64,000 nucleotides of DNA, taken from Hanstruepera flava (GTDB lineage Bacteria; Bacteroidota; Bacteroidia; Flavobacteriales; Flavobacteriaceae). The stretch is taken from positions 843,501-907,500 of the forward strand of contig NZ_JALJCW010000001.1 of NCBI RefSeq assembly GCF_023634025.1, written 5' to 3'. Both the position numbers and the translations under genes were made by a program. Positions 18,790-27,758 of the stretch are shown in pieces. How positions within the stretch are numbered: the stretch's first letter is position 1; the number at the start of each line of letters is the position of its first letter. The notes under the pieces are model-generated. The model was given only the letters and a program-made list of their open reading frames with translations, made no database searches and was not told the DNA's origin.

Positions 18790-21021
18790 TTATCCTTTAA
18801 TATTTGATCTTTCTATGTCTTTTTCTTCAACTTTAGGACGTTTATCTCCTAGTGTTTTATCGATAAAATTTGACATCTTTTTATACAAATGCAATCGTGT
18901 GTTTCCACCATATATCCCATGATTATCGTCTGGATAAATCATCCATTCAAATTGTTTATCGGCTTGAATTAAAGCTTCAACCATACGCATGGTATTCTGT
19001 AAATGTACGTTATCATCTGCACTTCCGTGAATTAATAAAAAATCTCCTTTTAATTTATCAACATGGCTTAATGGTGAGTTATCATCATAACCTGAAGGAT
19101 TTTCTTGAGGTGTTGTCATGTAACGTTCAGTATAAATAGTATCATAAAAACGCCAGCTTGTTACTGGAGCAACAGCTATGGCCATTTTAAATACATCATT
19201 CCCTTTAAATAAAGCATTACTGCTCATATAACCACCAAAACTCCAACCCCAAATTCCAATTCTGGAGGCATCAATATAAGGCAATTCTCCTAATTGTTTA
19301 GCAGCTTGAATTTGGTCTTCCAACTCATACTTACCCAACTCTTTTTGAGTCACTTTCTTAAATGCAGCACCTTTATATCCTGTTCCACGACCATCAATAC
19401 AAACAACTACATACCCTTTCTGAGCTAAATACTGATACCAATAATCATTACTACTATTCCAACTGTTTGACACACTTTGTGAACCTGGACCTGAATATTG
19501 GTACATAAATAGCGGATATTGTTTGGTCTCATCAAAATTTGCTGGTTTAATCATCCACATATTGAGATCGTTTCCATTCACATTTATCGTACTAAACTCT
19601 TTTTTAGATGTTTTGTAGTCTAATAGTTTTTGGGCTAGTTTGTCGTTATCTTTTATACTCTTAATAAGGTTGCCATTTTCAGCACTATTTAAAGTGTATT
19701 CAGGTGGTGTTGTAGCGCTGCTAAACGTATTTATGAAATACGAAAAATCTGCACTAAAGGCTGCACTGTTAGTTCCTGTACTTTTTGTAAGACGTTCTTT
19801 ATCGCGACCATTTAATTTAATGGAATACACATCGCGATTTATAGAACCATTTTCTGTAGACTGGTAAAAAATACGTTTAGATTTTTCATCTAATCCGTAA
19901 TAATTTGTCACTTCCCAATTACCCTTGGTTACTTGATTAATAAGCTTTCCATCCTCATCATAATGATAGATGTGATTGAACCCATCCTTCTCACTGGTCC
20001 AAATAAAACTATTATCGTTTAAAAAGGTAAGATTATCCGTTATATCAACATAGGCTGCATCACGCTCTTCCAACACTAAATTAGAGCGCTGTTCCTTTGT
20101 GTCAATAAACCACAAATCCAATTCGTTTTGGTGTCTGTTCATGTATTGGGCACTCAAAATATTAGGTGCATTGGTCCATTCAATTCTTGGAATATAAAAA
20201 TCACTGTAAGCCTTATCAACCTTAACTTCGTAAAGTTTTTTACTATTCAAATTGTAAATATGCAAAGACACTTCAGAATTGGCCTCACCTGCTTTAGGGT
20301 ACTTAAATTCACTTTCGGTTGGGTAAAGTCCTTCTCCATAAACATCCATAGAGAATTGAGGCACATTAGTTTCATCAAACCTAATAAACGCTATTTGATT
20401 GCTGTCTGCATTCCATTCAAAAGCACGAACAAAACCAAATTCCTCTTCATAAACCCAATCCGTAATACCATTAATGATTTTATTTTTCTCACCATCAAAA
20501 GTAATTTGGGTAGTCTGTCCATTGTTTAAATCTTTAACAAAAATATTATTGTTATACCCATAAGCTATTTTTTGGCCATCAGGCGAGAAAGTAGGCTCTT
20601 GAATTTTCTCTTCAGCAACCAATGTTATGGTTTTCGAATTGGCATTGAAAACATAATATTTCCCTAGAGTTGAACGTCTAAATATAGATTCTACTTCTGT
20701 AGCCAAAAGAATTTGGTTTTCATCATCACTAAAGGTGTAATCTGTAAAATAATTAATTTCATTAATATCGCTAGAACTCACCAAAGTCTTTATCTTACTT
20801 AAAGTTTTATAGTCATATACATCGATAGATGTAGACCTAGTAGCTCTATCAAAATTCAATACCGAATATTGCTGACCATTTTTCATGGAATGTAAGGCAT
20901 CCATTCGTTCTGTGCGAAAAGCACCTCCCCAAATTTCTTCTAATGTAATGGTATGGTTTTGAGCAGGTAAAATTGTGGTTAAAAGAAAACAAACCACAAA
21001 GGCATATTTAAAGCGTTTCAT
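18790..21021 (-). CDS. S9 family peptidase, dipeptidyl peptidase IV type
   Basis: Serine exopeptidase releasing N-terminal dipeptides (usually X-Pro/X-Ala). 743 residues with a signal peptide ending near LPAQN, an eight-bladed beta-propeller (DPPIV_N, about 60-470) with the Glu motif DWVYEEEFGF that binds the substrate N-terminus, and a C-terminal alpha/beta-hydrolase domain: Ser594 in GWSFGGY, Asp669/670 in GSADDNV and His701 in DDNHGIYG. First gene of an operon with two POT transporters: peptides are cut outside or in the periplasm and the dipeptides imported. Confidence 0.94.
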   Translation of the reverse strand: MKRFKYAFVVCFLLTTILPAQNHTITLEEIWGGAFRTERMDALHSMKNGQQYSVLNFDRATRSTSIDVYDYKTLSKIKTLVSSSDINEINYFTDYTFSDDENQILLATEVESIFRRSTLGKYYVFNANSKTITLVAEEKIQEPTFSPDGQKIAYGYNNNIFVKDLNNGQTTQITFDGEKNKIINGITDWVYEEEFGFVRAFEWNADSNQIAFIRFDETNVPQFSMDVYGEGLYPTESEFKYPKAGEANSEVSLHIYNLNSKKLYEVKVDKAYSDFYIPRIEWTNAPNILSAQYMNRHQNELDLWFIDTKEQRSNLVLEERDAAYVDITDNLTFLNDNSFIWTSEKDGFNHIYHYDEDGKLINQVTKGNWEVTNYYGLDEKSKRIFYQSTENGSINRDVYSIKLNGRDKERLTKSTGTNSAAFSADFSYFINTFSSATTPPEYTLNSAENGNLIKSIKDNDKLAQKLLDYKTSKKEFSTINVNGNDLNMWMIKPANFDETKQYPLFMYQYSGPGSQSVSNSWNSSNDYWYQYLAQKGYVVVCIDGRGTGYKGAAFKKVTQKELGKYELEDQIQAAKQLGELPYIDASRIGIWGWSFGGYMSSNALFKGNDVFKMAIAVAPVTSWRFYDTIYTERYMTTPQENPSGYDDNSPLSHVDKLKGDFLLIHGSADDNVHLQNTMRMVEALIQADKQFEWMIYPDDNHGIYGGNTRLHLYKKMSNFIDKTLGDKRPKVEEKDIERSNIKG

Positions 21022-21132
21022 CTATTAGGAATAGTAATTTTAAATTAATGTCAAGTTTACTAAAAAATAAGCAAAAAACCGTATTTATTAACAGTTAAAT
21101 AGGCAATTGGAAGGTAACTCACACAATAATAC

Positions 21133-21140
21133 TATCTTTG
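21133..21140 (+). promoter_or_regulatory. -7 box of the HMG-CoA reductase promoter
   Basis: TATCTTTG, a full TAnnTTTG match, 19 bases before the ATG at 21160; a TTGG at 21107 could be the -33 element although the 23-base gap is slightly long. Confidence 0.5.
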
Positions 21141-21159
21141 CATTTTCAATATAAAGTTA

Positions 21160-22479
21160 ATGGGCAAACCAATTTCTGGCTTTTCAAAATTATCTAAATC
21201 CAAAAAAATAGATTGGATTGTAGACACCTATTTTGCAAAAAATAAAAGTGCAAAAAGCATTATAAAACAATACTGGAATTCCAATGAAAAATTGCAACAA
21301 CTTCATGATGAGTTTATTGAAAACACGATAACCAATTATTACCTACCATTAGGTGTAGCTCCAAATTTTCTAATCAACAATAAACTGCACACTATACCAA
21401 TGGCTATTGAAGAAAGCTCTGTGGTTGCTGCTGCCAGTAAATCGGCTAAATTCTGGTTAGAAAGAGGCGGATTTAAAGCCACCGTACTTTCTACAACAAA
21501 AGTAGGGCAGGTACATTTTCTGTTTGACGGCCAATTTGAAAAACTCCAAGATTTCTTCAATAGTATTAAACCGAAGCTTATTGAAGAGTCCAAGCCTATT
21601 ACCAAAAATATGGAAAAACGAGGTGGTGGAATTTTGGATATTGAATTACGAGATAAAACCGAAGACCTTCAAAATTATTATCAGCTTCATGCCACTTTTG
21701 AAACCAAAGATGCCATGGGAGCTAATTTTATAAACTCCTGTTTAGAGCAATTTGCCAAAACCTTTAAAAATGCTGCATTAACCTTCGAAGCATTTTCTGG
21801 CGAAGAAAAGAATATTGAAATTGTTATGAGTATTCTCTCCAATTATGTTCCTGAATGCTTGGTTAAGGCTGAAGTATCTTGTCCTGTTTCTGAATTAAGT
21901 GATGATAATTCGATAAATCCTGAAGCATTTGCCAAAAAATTTATTCAAGCAGTTAATATAGCGGAAGTAGAACCTTTTCGTGCCGTAACGCATAACAAAG
22001 GCATTATGAACGGTATAGATGCCGTAGTTTTAGCAACGGGAAATGATTTTAGGGCTGTTGAAGCTGGTGTTCATGCTTATGCCAGTAGAACCGGAAAATA
22101 CCGAAGTTTAACTCATGCTAAAATTGAAAATGGAATCTTTTATTTTTGGATTGAAATTCCTTTGGCACTAGGAACTATTGGCGGCCTAACAGGCTTACAC
22201 CCTTTAGTAAAATTGTCGTTAGAACTCCTGCACCATCCAACTGCTAAAGAGCTTATGCAAATTGTTGCGGTTGCTGGGTTGGCTCAAAACTTTGCAGCAT
22301 TACGGTCATTGACGACTACAGGTATTCAAGAGGGCCACATGAAAATGCATTTAATGAACATTCTCAATCAGTTTGAAGCGACTGACACTGAAAAAACCAA
22401 GCTTATTGAGCATTTTAAAACACATGTTGTAACGCATAGCGCTGTTGTTGAAGCTTTAAATTCATTACGTCGTGCCTAA
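21160..22479 (+). CDS. mvaA: Hydroxymethylglutaryl-CoA reductase, class II type
   Basis: Interconverts HMG-CoA and mevalonate. 439 residues with the class II architecture: an N-terminal GFSKLSKSKKIDWI helix, the catalytic Glu in IEESSVVAAASKSA, the cofactor loop DAMGANFINS, the catalytic Lys in THNKGIMNGIDAV, the catalytic Asp in GNDFRAVEAG and the His in QEGHMKMH. Class II enzymes were named degradative from Pseudomonas mevalonii, but in Flavobacteriaceae with a mevalonate pathway the enzyme serves isoprenoid synthesis, which the next gene supports. It overlaps the GHMP kinase by 8 bases. Confidence 0.94.
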   Translation: MGKPISGFSKLSKSKKIDWIVDTYFAKNKSAKSIIKQYWNSNEKLQQLHDEFIENTITNYYLPLGVAPNFLINNKLHTIPMAIEESSVVAAASKSAKFWLERGGFKATVLSTTKVGQVHFLFDGQFEKLQDFFNSIKPKLIEESKPITKNMEKRGGGILDIELRDKTEDLQNYYQLHATFETKDAMGANFINSCLEQFAKTFKNAALTFEAFSGEEKNIEIVMSILSNYVPECLVKAEVSCPVSELSDDNSINPEAFAKKFIQAVNIAEVEPFRAVTHNKGIMNGIDAVVLATGNDFRAVEAGVHAYASRTGKYRSLTHAKIENGIFYFWIEIPLALGTIGGLTGLHPLVKLSLELLHHPTAKELMQIVAVAGLAQNFAALRSLTTTGIQEGHMKMHLMNILNQFEATDTEKTKLIEHFKTHVVTHSAVVEALNSLRRA

Positions 22480-23380
22480 TTCAAACTTTTACAGCAATGG
22501 CAAGCTATTGATTACCGGAGAATACCTTGTATTAGATGGCGCTTTAGCTTTGGCTCTACCCACTAAACATGGCCAATCTTTAGTGGTTAGTCCAAACAGC
22601 ACCGATTTTATAGACTGGAAAAGTTATGACGAAAATCATGAGGTTTGGTTTAAAGATACTTTTTTTAAGGAGGATATTGACAACCCTAAAAAGCATAAGC
22701 ATAACAGCACATCACAAACGCTTCTGGATATTTTGCATATTGCCAAACAGTTAAATCCAGATTTTAACTTAACCCATTTAGCCGTTGAAACCCATCTCAC
22801 ATTCCCAAGAAACTGGGGGCTTGGTACATCTTCAACACTTATAAACAACATAGCCCAATGGGCACAAGTAGATCCTTATGAGTTACTTAAACTTACATTT
22901 GGTGGTAGTGGCTATGATATTGCCTGCGCGCAACATAATTCGGCTATAAGCTATCGTTTAACTGAAACCGAACGACTTATAAATACTGTTGATTTCAACC
23001 CTGAATTTAAAGACAACCTGTTTTTTGTCTACCTCAACCAAAAGCAAAATAGTAGAGATGCTATAAAAGCCTACCGTGACCATTCAAAAAATCTAACTCA
23101 AGACATACAGGCAATAAGTTCAATTACACAAAGCATTATGGATTGCCATAATCTTTCTGAATTTGAGACTTTAATCAATAAGCATGAAACTATCATGAGT
23201 GCTGTGCTTAAAACACAACCCGTTAAAGACCGCTTATTCCCAGACTTTTCAGGCACTGTTAAAAGCCTAGGTGCTTGGGGTGGCGATTTTGTTTTGGTAA
23301 CCGCAAAAGAAAACCCTTCAACTTATTTTAAAGCCAAAGGGTTTGAAACGGTTATTTCGTATTCAAAAATAATTTTATAA
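22472..23380 (+). CDS. GHMP-family kinase, probably mevalonate pathway
   Basis: 302-residue GHMP kinase from a GTG start at 22472 that overlaps the reductase stop. Features: N-terminal GKLLITGEYLVLDGALALALP (substrate/N-terminal motif), the ATP phosphate loop PRNWGLGTSSTLI, and the C-terminal SLGAWGGDFVLV motif. The GYDIACAQ segment is typical of this Bacteroidetes subfamily. Coupling to HMG-CoA reductase argues for mevalonate kinase or phosphomevalonate kinase; sequence alone does not say which. Confidence 0.85.
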   Translation: MPNSNFYSNGKLLITGEYLVLDGALALALPTKHGQSLVVSPNSTDFIDWKSYDENHEVWFKDTFFKEDIDNPKKHKHNSTSQTLLDILHIAKQLNPDFNLTHLAVETHLTFPRNWGLGTSSTLINNIAQWAQVDPYELLKLTFGGSGYDIACAQHNSAISYRLTETERLINTVDFNPEFKDNLFFVYLNQKQNSRDAIKAYRDHSKNLTQDIQAISSITQSIMDCHNLSEFETLINKHETIMSAVLKTQPVKDRLFPDFSGTVKSLGAWGGDFVLVTAKENPSTYFKAKGFETVISYSKIIL

Positions 23381-23412
23381 AAAAAGCCCTTCTTTTCAGA
23401 AAGGCTTTTTTA
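23379..23412. terminator. Bidirectional intrinsic terminator
   Basis: Hairpin AAAAAGCC-c-TTC / GAA-a-GGCTTTTT with A- and T-tracts on both sides, in the 51-base gap between the convergent GHMP kinase and foldase genes; it can end transcription from both. Confidence 0.85.
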
Positions 23413-23431
23413 ATTAAGTTTAAGCTAAAAA

Positions 23432-25555
23432 CTATTGTACCGTTTTAGCGCGATTATCTTCAATATCTGCTGCTTCTTTTAAAGCATTGTATAGTCTCGT
23501 ATTAACTGTATTTACTTTAGCCGTTTGCACTTGATTGGCATAGGCTTGGTAATTATCTAATTCAGCTGCAGGTGTAAATTTCTCAACACGCACCATAAAC
23601 ACACCTGTTTCGCCCGCTATTAAACCTGAAGTCTCTCCTTCTCCTATCGCAAACGCAGTACCAACCACTAGAGGCTCTCTTCCTGCACCAGATATCGTTG
23701 GGTTTTTCATGTTAATTGCCAAAGCCGATCGTGTAGCAACACCCTCTGCTGAAGCAACATCTTCAACAGTTGTTGCAGAAATGCGCTCTTTAATCATAGC
23801 TGCTTTTTTCTCCTTACGTATTGCAGGCAATGCTGTAATAGACGCATCTTCAGTGCTCATTAAGCCCGCTTTGTTTTTAGCTGTTAACTGTACAATGGCG
23901 TAACCACCAGGCACATTAAAACGCTTGTACTCGCCTATTTCCGTTTCCTCATCAAATGCCCATCTTACAATGGCTCTTTGATTGCCTAAACCAGGTATGG
24001 TTTCATCGAGTTCCTTAACCGTATTAACAGGACGAACAACATAATCTTTTTCTTCAGCTATAGCTTGGAAATCGCCTTTCTCTAAAGCAATTTCAAAATT
24101 AGAAGCATCTCTAAACACTTGGTTTATTGTGGCTTCTGAAGGTTCAATCTTTCTAGCAATAGTTCCAATTTTAATGGCGCGTTGCGGATTTTTCTGTCCT
24201 AAAATTTCAATAACGTGGAAACCGAATTGAGATTTTACAACGCCTATATCACCAGTATTGTTTTCAAATGTATAATCTCTAAATGCTGGCACCATGGCAT
24301 TGTAAGTATACCAATCTAAAACACCTTCTTTTTCATTACTTGCCGTATCAGCAGAGAAATCCAATAAGGATACAAACTTGCTGTTATCGGCCTTAATAAC
24401 ATCCATTAAACTATCTGCTGTTTTCTTGGCTTCAGCTTCAGTTTGTGTTGTAGTTTCGGTTTGAGAACGCGACCCTACAAAAGGAATTAAAATATGTCTG
24501 GCCTTTACAGAATCTGGTAACTGTGTAACTGCTACAACCTTGGTTAATTTAATAAACCCATTATCCTTATAAGGGCCATAAACATCTCCAGCGTTCATGT
24601 TAAAAATAGTATCGGCAACAGCTTCTGGCAAAGCTGTTTTCTTAATGAATGTATCGTTAAATTTTACATCTGAATTCGCTACAAAATTAATGTAGTTGGC
24701 ATGATTCTTTACTTGAGCAAAAGGCATAATGGTATCTGTTCTACCATTTATATATTCTACCTTTCCATCTTTAAAAGCTGAAACTTCCTTTTCAATTTCT
24801 GCTTCATCCTCAACAGATGCTACTTCTTTAAACTGAACATATTGTAAATTCCTTGATGCCTCAACTTCGTATTGGCTGGTATGCTCTTTAATGTAAGCTG
24901 AAATTTCGGATGTAGAAACAGTTACCGTACTATCTGGTATAGAACTGTAAGGAATTTGAACAAACTTAATATCAATTTTATCGCCTTCTAGTTTATGCTC
25001 AAGTTTACCTTCTTCAAGTGTGCCAATCATTCCTGCTTTAACCATGTTAAAGTAGTTTTGTTGTAAGGCATTTGTTGCGATAGACTTTTCGTAATCTACC
25101 CATTGCTGATAAGCAATTGCAGAAGTCTCCTTTAAATTGGCAATATATTCGGTTAGTTTGTTTTCATCAAAAATACCTGCTTCGTTTTGGAAATCTGGGT
25201 TATTGGCCAAATTTGTTTTTAACAAATCACGCATTTGATCTTTTTCGACTGAAATACCCAATTTTTCGAATTCAGTTTCTAAAACTGCCGTACGCACTTC
25301 CTGATCCCAAACACGGTTCATGGCTTGAGTAGCAGTTCCGTTAGGCCCTAACTGTCTTTGTGCCAATTCCACTTTCTGCATGAAATCTTCGCGTGTAATT
25401 TCTTTCCCGTTTATAGTTGCCACAACATTTTGAGATTTGGCTGAAAGCGCATCGCTATTTCTAAACAAGTCAGAAAGAACGAATGAAAATAACGCTAAAG
25501 CGATAATTAATATCAAAAAAAGTGAGCGTTGTCTAATTTTATTTAAAACTGCCAT
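23432..25555 (-). CDS. PpiD/SurA-type periplasmic peptidyl-prolyl cis-trans isomerase
   Basis: Envelope folding factor of 707 residues. An N-terminal membrane anchor (about 11-31), a SurA_N/SurA_N_3-type chaperone region (about 40-240, with ATINGKEITREDF), and a parvulin rotamase domain (about 340-455, VKARHILIPF ... GVVKSQFGFHVIEIL), followed by a second, weaker parvulin-like region. The layout is that of PpiD, which assists newly secreted outer-membrane proteins. Last gene of a minus-strand run beginning at coaX. Confidence 0.92.
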   Translation of the reverse strand: MAVLNKIRQRSLFLILIIALALFSFVLSDLFRNSDALSAKSQNVVATINGKEITREDFMQKVELAQRQLGPNGTATQAMNRVWDQEVRTAVLETEFEKLGISVEKDQMRDLLKTNLANNPDFQNEAGIFDENKLTEYIANLKETSAIAYQQWVDYEKSIATNALQQNYFNMVKAGMIGTLEEGKLEHKLEGDKIDIKFVQIPYSSIPDSTVTVSTSEISAYIKEHTSQYEVEASRNLQYVQFKEVASVEDEAEIEKEVSAFKDGKVEYINGRTDTIMPFAQVKNHANYINFVANSDVKFNDTFIKKTALPEAVADTIFNMNAGDVYGPYKDNGFIKLTKVVAVTQLPDSVKARHILIPFVGSRSQTETTTQTEAEAKKTADSLMDVIKADNSKFVSLLDFSADTASNEKEGVLDWYTYNAMVPAFRDYTFENNTGDIGVVKSQFGFHVIEILGQKNPQRAIKIGTIARKIEPSEATINQVFRDASNFEIALEKGDFQAIAEEKDYVVRPVNTVKELDETIPGLGNQRAIVRWAFDEETEIGEYKRFNVPGGYAIVQLTAKNKAGLMSTEDASITALPAIRKEKKAAMIKERISATTVEDVASAEGVATRSALAINMKNPTISGAGREPLVVGTAFAIGEGETSGLIAGETGVFMVRVEKFTPAAELDNYQAYANQVQTAKVNTVNTRLYNALKEAADIEDNRAKTVQ

Positions 25556-25654
25556 CTGTCATTTAAATTTTTTACAATACAGTGCGCGAAAATACCATTT
25601 TCTATTTAATAATAAAAGTAGAATTTTGCTTTAATTGGAATAATAACGTGGTTT

Positions 25655-26944
25655 TTAGTCCTCTTGCAGTATTTTAAGTTTAACGAGGTCTATTTTTGTG
25701 TTAGAAACTTCTAAAATGGTGAATTGAAAGTCGTCTGTAATTACAATTTCGTCTTGTTCTGGAATACCTTCGGTATGGTCTACAATTAAGCCTCCTAATG
25801 TTTCATAATTTTCGCTTTCGGGCAGCTCTAATTTGTAAGTCTCATTTAAATAATCGACTTCCAGACGAGCAGAAAAAATATACGAATCGTTATCTAATTT
25901 CTCTTCAGTTAAAACTACCGAATCGTGCTCGTCTTCAATTTCGCCAAATAATTCTTCAACAATATCCTCAACAGTCATAATACCAGACGTTCCGCCATAT
26001 TCATCTAACACTACAGCTATACTTTTGCGCTTTTTTATAAGAACATTAAGCACATCTTTTATAAGCATCGTTTCGGGAACAAACTCAACAGGCATGGTAA
26101 TGGCCTTTATGCTTTTAGGTTTTTTAAATAACTCAAACGAGTGTACATAGCCTAAAATATCATCTATATTTTCATTAAAAATGATAATTTTTGAAATACC
26201 TGTTTCTGTAAATAATCCGTTTAAATTCTTTAAGGATTCTTTGGAGTCTACAGCAATAATTTCGGTTCTTGGCACCATGACTTCCCTGGCCTTAACTTCA
26301 GAAAATTCAAGAGCATTTTGAAAGATTTGTATTTCGGTATCTACATCGTCATGCTCTTCTACCGATTCCATTTGCTCGCTTATATAGTGACCAAGCTCTA
26401 CTTTGGTAAAAGCCAGCTGCACCTGATCGCCATCGGTTTTAAAGAATTTCTTGAGGACAAAATCTGATATCCAAATAACAAAACTTGAAATCCAGGAGAA
26501 CAAAACATAAAACACATAAGCTGGAAAAGCCAGAATTTTAAGAAATGTATTGGCATATACCTGAAAGAATACTTTTGGCAGGAATTCGGCCGTAATAAGT
26601 ATGATTAAAGTTGATATAACCGTTTGGGTTAATAGACTTAAATCGACAAAAAGATAATTAACAACTGAAGAATTTGAAGGCAACATAGACTGAAACCAAT
26701 TAACCAAAAGGTCTCCCATAAAAAACCCATAGACTACCAATGCAATATTGTTACCAATAAGCATGGTAGCAATAAATTTTGAAGGCTTATCGGTTAATTT
26801 GGAAAGAACTTTAGCCAAATAGCCTTTTTGCTTTTTTTCAATTTCAATATGAATTTTATTGGACGAGACATAAGCTATCTCCATTCCTGAAAAAAAAGCA
26901 GATAAAATAAGTGATGTAATTATGATAATAACATCTGGATTCAT
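25655..26944 (-). CDS. Hemolysin-family CNNM/CorC transporter-like protein (DUF21-CBS-CorC)
   Basis: 429 residues: DUF21 membrane domain with four helices (about 1-185, SAFFSGMEIAYVSSN), a CBS pair (about 205-330, with REVMVPRTEIIAVD and DEYGGTSGIMTVEDIVEELFGEIEDEHD) and a C-terminal CorC_HlyC domain (about 345-425, GLIVDHTEGIP). The family is linked to Mg2+/Co2+ export; actual haemolysis is not implied. The N-terminus is unlike GldE, so I do not call it the gliding-motility paralogue. Follows the 61-residue membrane protein by 9 bases. Confidence 0.9.
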   Translation of the reverse strand: MNPDVIIIITSLILSAFFSGMEIAYVSSNKIHIEIEKKQKGYLAKVLSKLTDKPSKFIATMLIGNNIALVVYGFFMGDLLVNWFQSMLPSNSSVVNYLFVDLSLLTQTVISTLIILITAEFLPKVFFQVYANTFLKILAFPAYVFYVLFSWISSFVIWISDFVLKKFFKTDGDQVQLAFTKVELGHYISEQMESVEEHDDVDTEIQIFQNALEFSEVKAREVMVPRTEIIAVDSKESLKNLNGLFTETGISKIIIFNENIDDILGYVHSFELFKKPKSIKAITMPVEFVPETMLIKDVLNVLIKKRKSIAVVLDEYGGTSGIMTVEDIVEELFGEIEDEHDSVVLTEEKLDNDSYIFSARLEVDYLNETYKLELPESENYETLGGLIVDHTEGIPEQDEIVITDDFQFTILEVSNTKIDLVKLKILQED

Positions 26945-26953
26945 AAGCGGTTA

Positions 26954-27139
26954 TTAGTCTTTGTTTTCAAAACGCTTGTTAAACTTCTTTCTAAAAAAGA
27001 ACATAAAAACTGCAGTTGCCGCTAATAAAATAGAAATATAATCTATTGTTTGAGACTTTACATATTTTTCGATGGCCACATAAATAAACAAAATGGCAAA
27101 CACCAAATAGGCATACTGAAAAAACTTAAAGATTTTCAT
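26954..27139 (-). CDS. Small membrane protein, unknown function
   Basis: 61 residues with two helices (about 8-25 and 34-50) and a basic tail FRKKFNKRFENKD. No domain recognised. Position between lptC and the CBS/CorC gene, on the same strand with a 9-base gap to the latter, makes it a likely real gene of the operon. Confidence 0.7.
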   Translation of the reverse strand: MKIFKFFQYAYLVFAILFIYVAIEKYVKSQTIDYISILLAATAVFMFFFRKKFNKRFENKD

Positions 27140-27203
27140 TAGGTATAGTAATTAGTTAAGTAAAGATAATTAAAAATATGGGAGGAAATAAAATTAGGTT
27201 ACA

Positions 27204-27758
27204 CTATTCATCTAGTGTAATTTCACCGTCAACAGCCAATACTTGAGCTTGATTAAACTCAATGTCTGAATCGAAACCACCACCATTAATCACATTATTG
27301 GCTGAAATAAATGTTACGGGTTGATTGGTAAATAGCCATTCGCGTTCTTGGTCGTAAAACAGTTGTTCTGCAAACAAAGTGTCCTTTTTATGCGAAGCCA
27401 AAATAACATTGCCTTGCATATCAATGAGATTCGTTTTATCGTAAACAATGGCGTAATCTGCAATTACCGTGCTTTTTTGATTGTTTTCATCATATAAATC
27501 TAAATGCACACCATCGGGAAACTCATTATAAGCAAAGTCTCTATTGGAAAAATCCAACATTTTTGGACTAACTAAATTGGCGATTACACGACCAGAATCG
27601 GTGCGTTTTAAATTGATATTCTCGGCAACACCAATAGGCTCATTTTCTGAAACACCTATTTTGCTCACCTCGTCCAAGTTGCTTTTACATGAAAAAAACA
27701 TAGTCACGGTAAAAACCGTGACTATGTTCCAAATTATATGTTTGCAAGTTCTTATCAT
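27204..27758 (-). CDS. lptC: LPS export ABC transporter periplasmic protein LptC, lipoprotein-like
   Basis: Periplasmic bridge component that moves LPS from LptBFG towards LptA. 184 residues from the ATG at 27758, which overlaps the preceding stop as TAATG; an in-frame extension to 27797 lies inside the upstream gene and is rejected. N-terminal hydrophobic signal with lipobox MFFSC, then the LptC/OstA-like beta-jellyroll with repeats such as VIADYAIVYDKTNLIDMQGNVIL. The signal-peptide codons contain a perfect terminator-like hairpin (27691-27727). Confidence 0.85.
   Translation of the reverse strand: MIRTCKHIIWNIVTVFTVTMFFSCKSNLDEVSKIGVSENEPIGVAENINLKRTDSGRVIANLVSPKMLDFSNRDFAYNEFPDGVHLDLYDENNQKSTVIADYAIVYDKTNLIDMQGNVILASHKKDTLFAEQLFYDQEREWLFTNQPVTFISANNVINGGGFDSDIEFNQAQVLAVDGEITLDE
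27691..27727 (-). terminator. Terminator-like perfect hairpin inside the lptC signal-peptide codons
   Basis: A perfect 13-bp inverted repeat (arms ACATAGTCACGGT and its complement, 27698-27710 and 27715-27727) with a 4-base loop, followed on the minus (coding) strand by seven T. This is the form of an intrinsic terminator, yet it lies within codons about 11-24 of lptC, encoding the signal core up to the lipobox. It may attenuate transcription from the TPR gene into lptC or be masked by translating ribosomes. Confidence 0.7.

Noticed and set aside
25655-26944. Naming the CBS/CorC protein GldE (gliding motility)
   Set aside because: The N-terminus and lack of neighbouring gld genes do not support it; kept as generic CNNM/CorC family.
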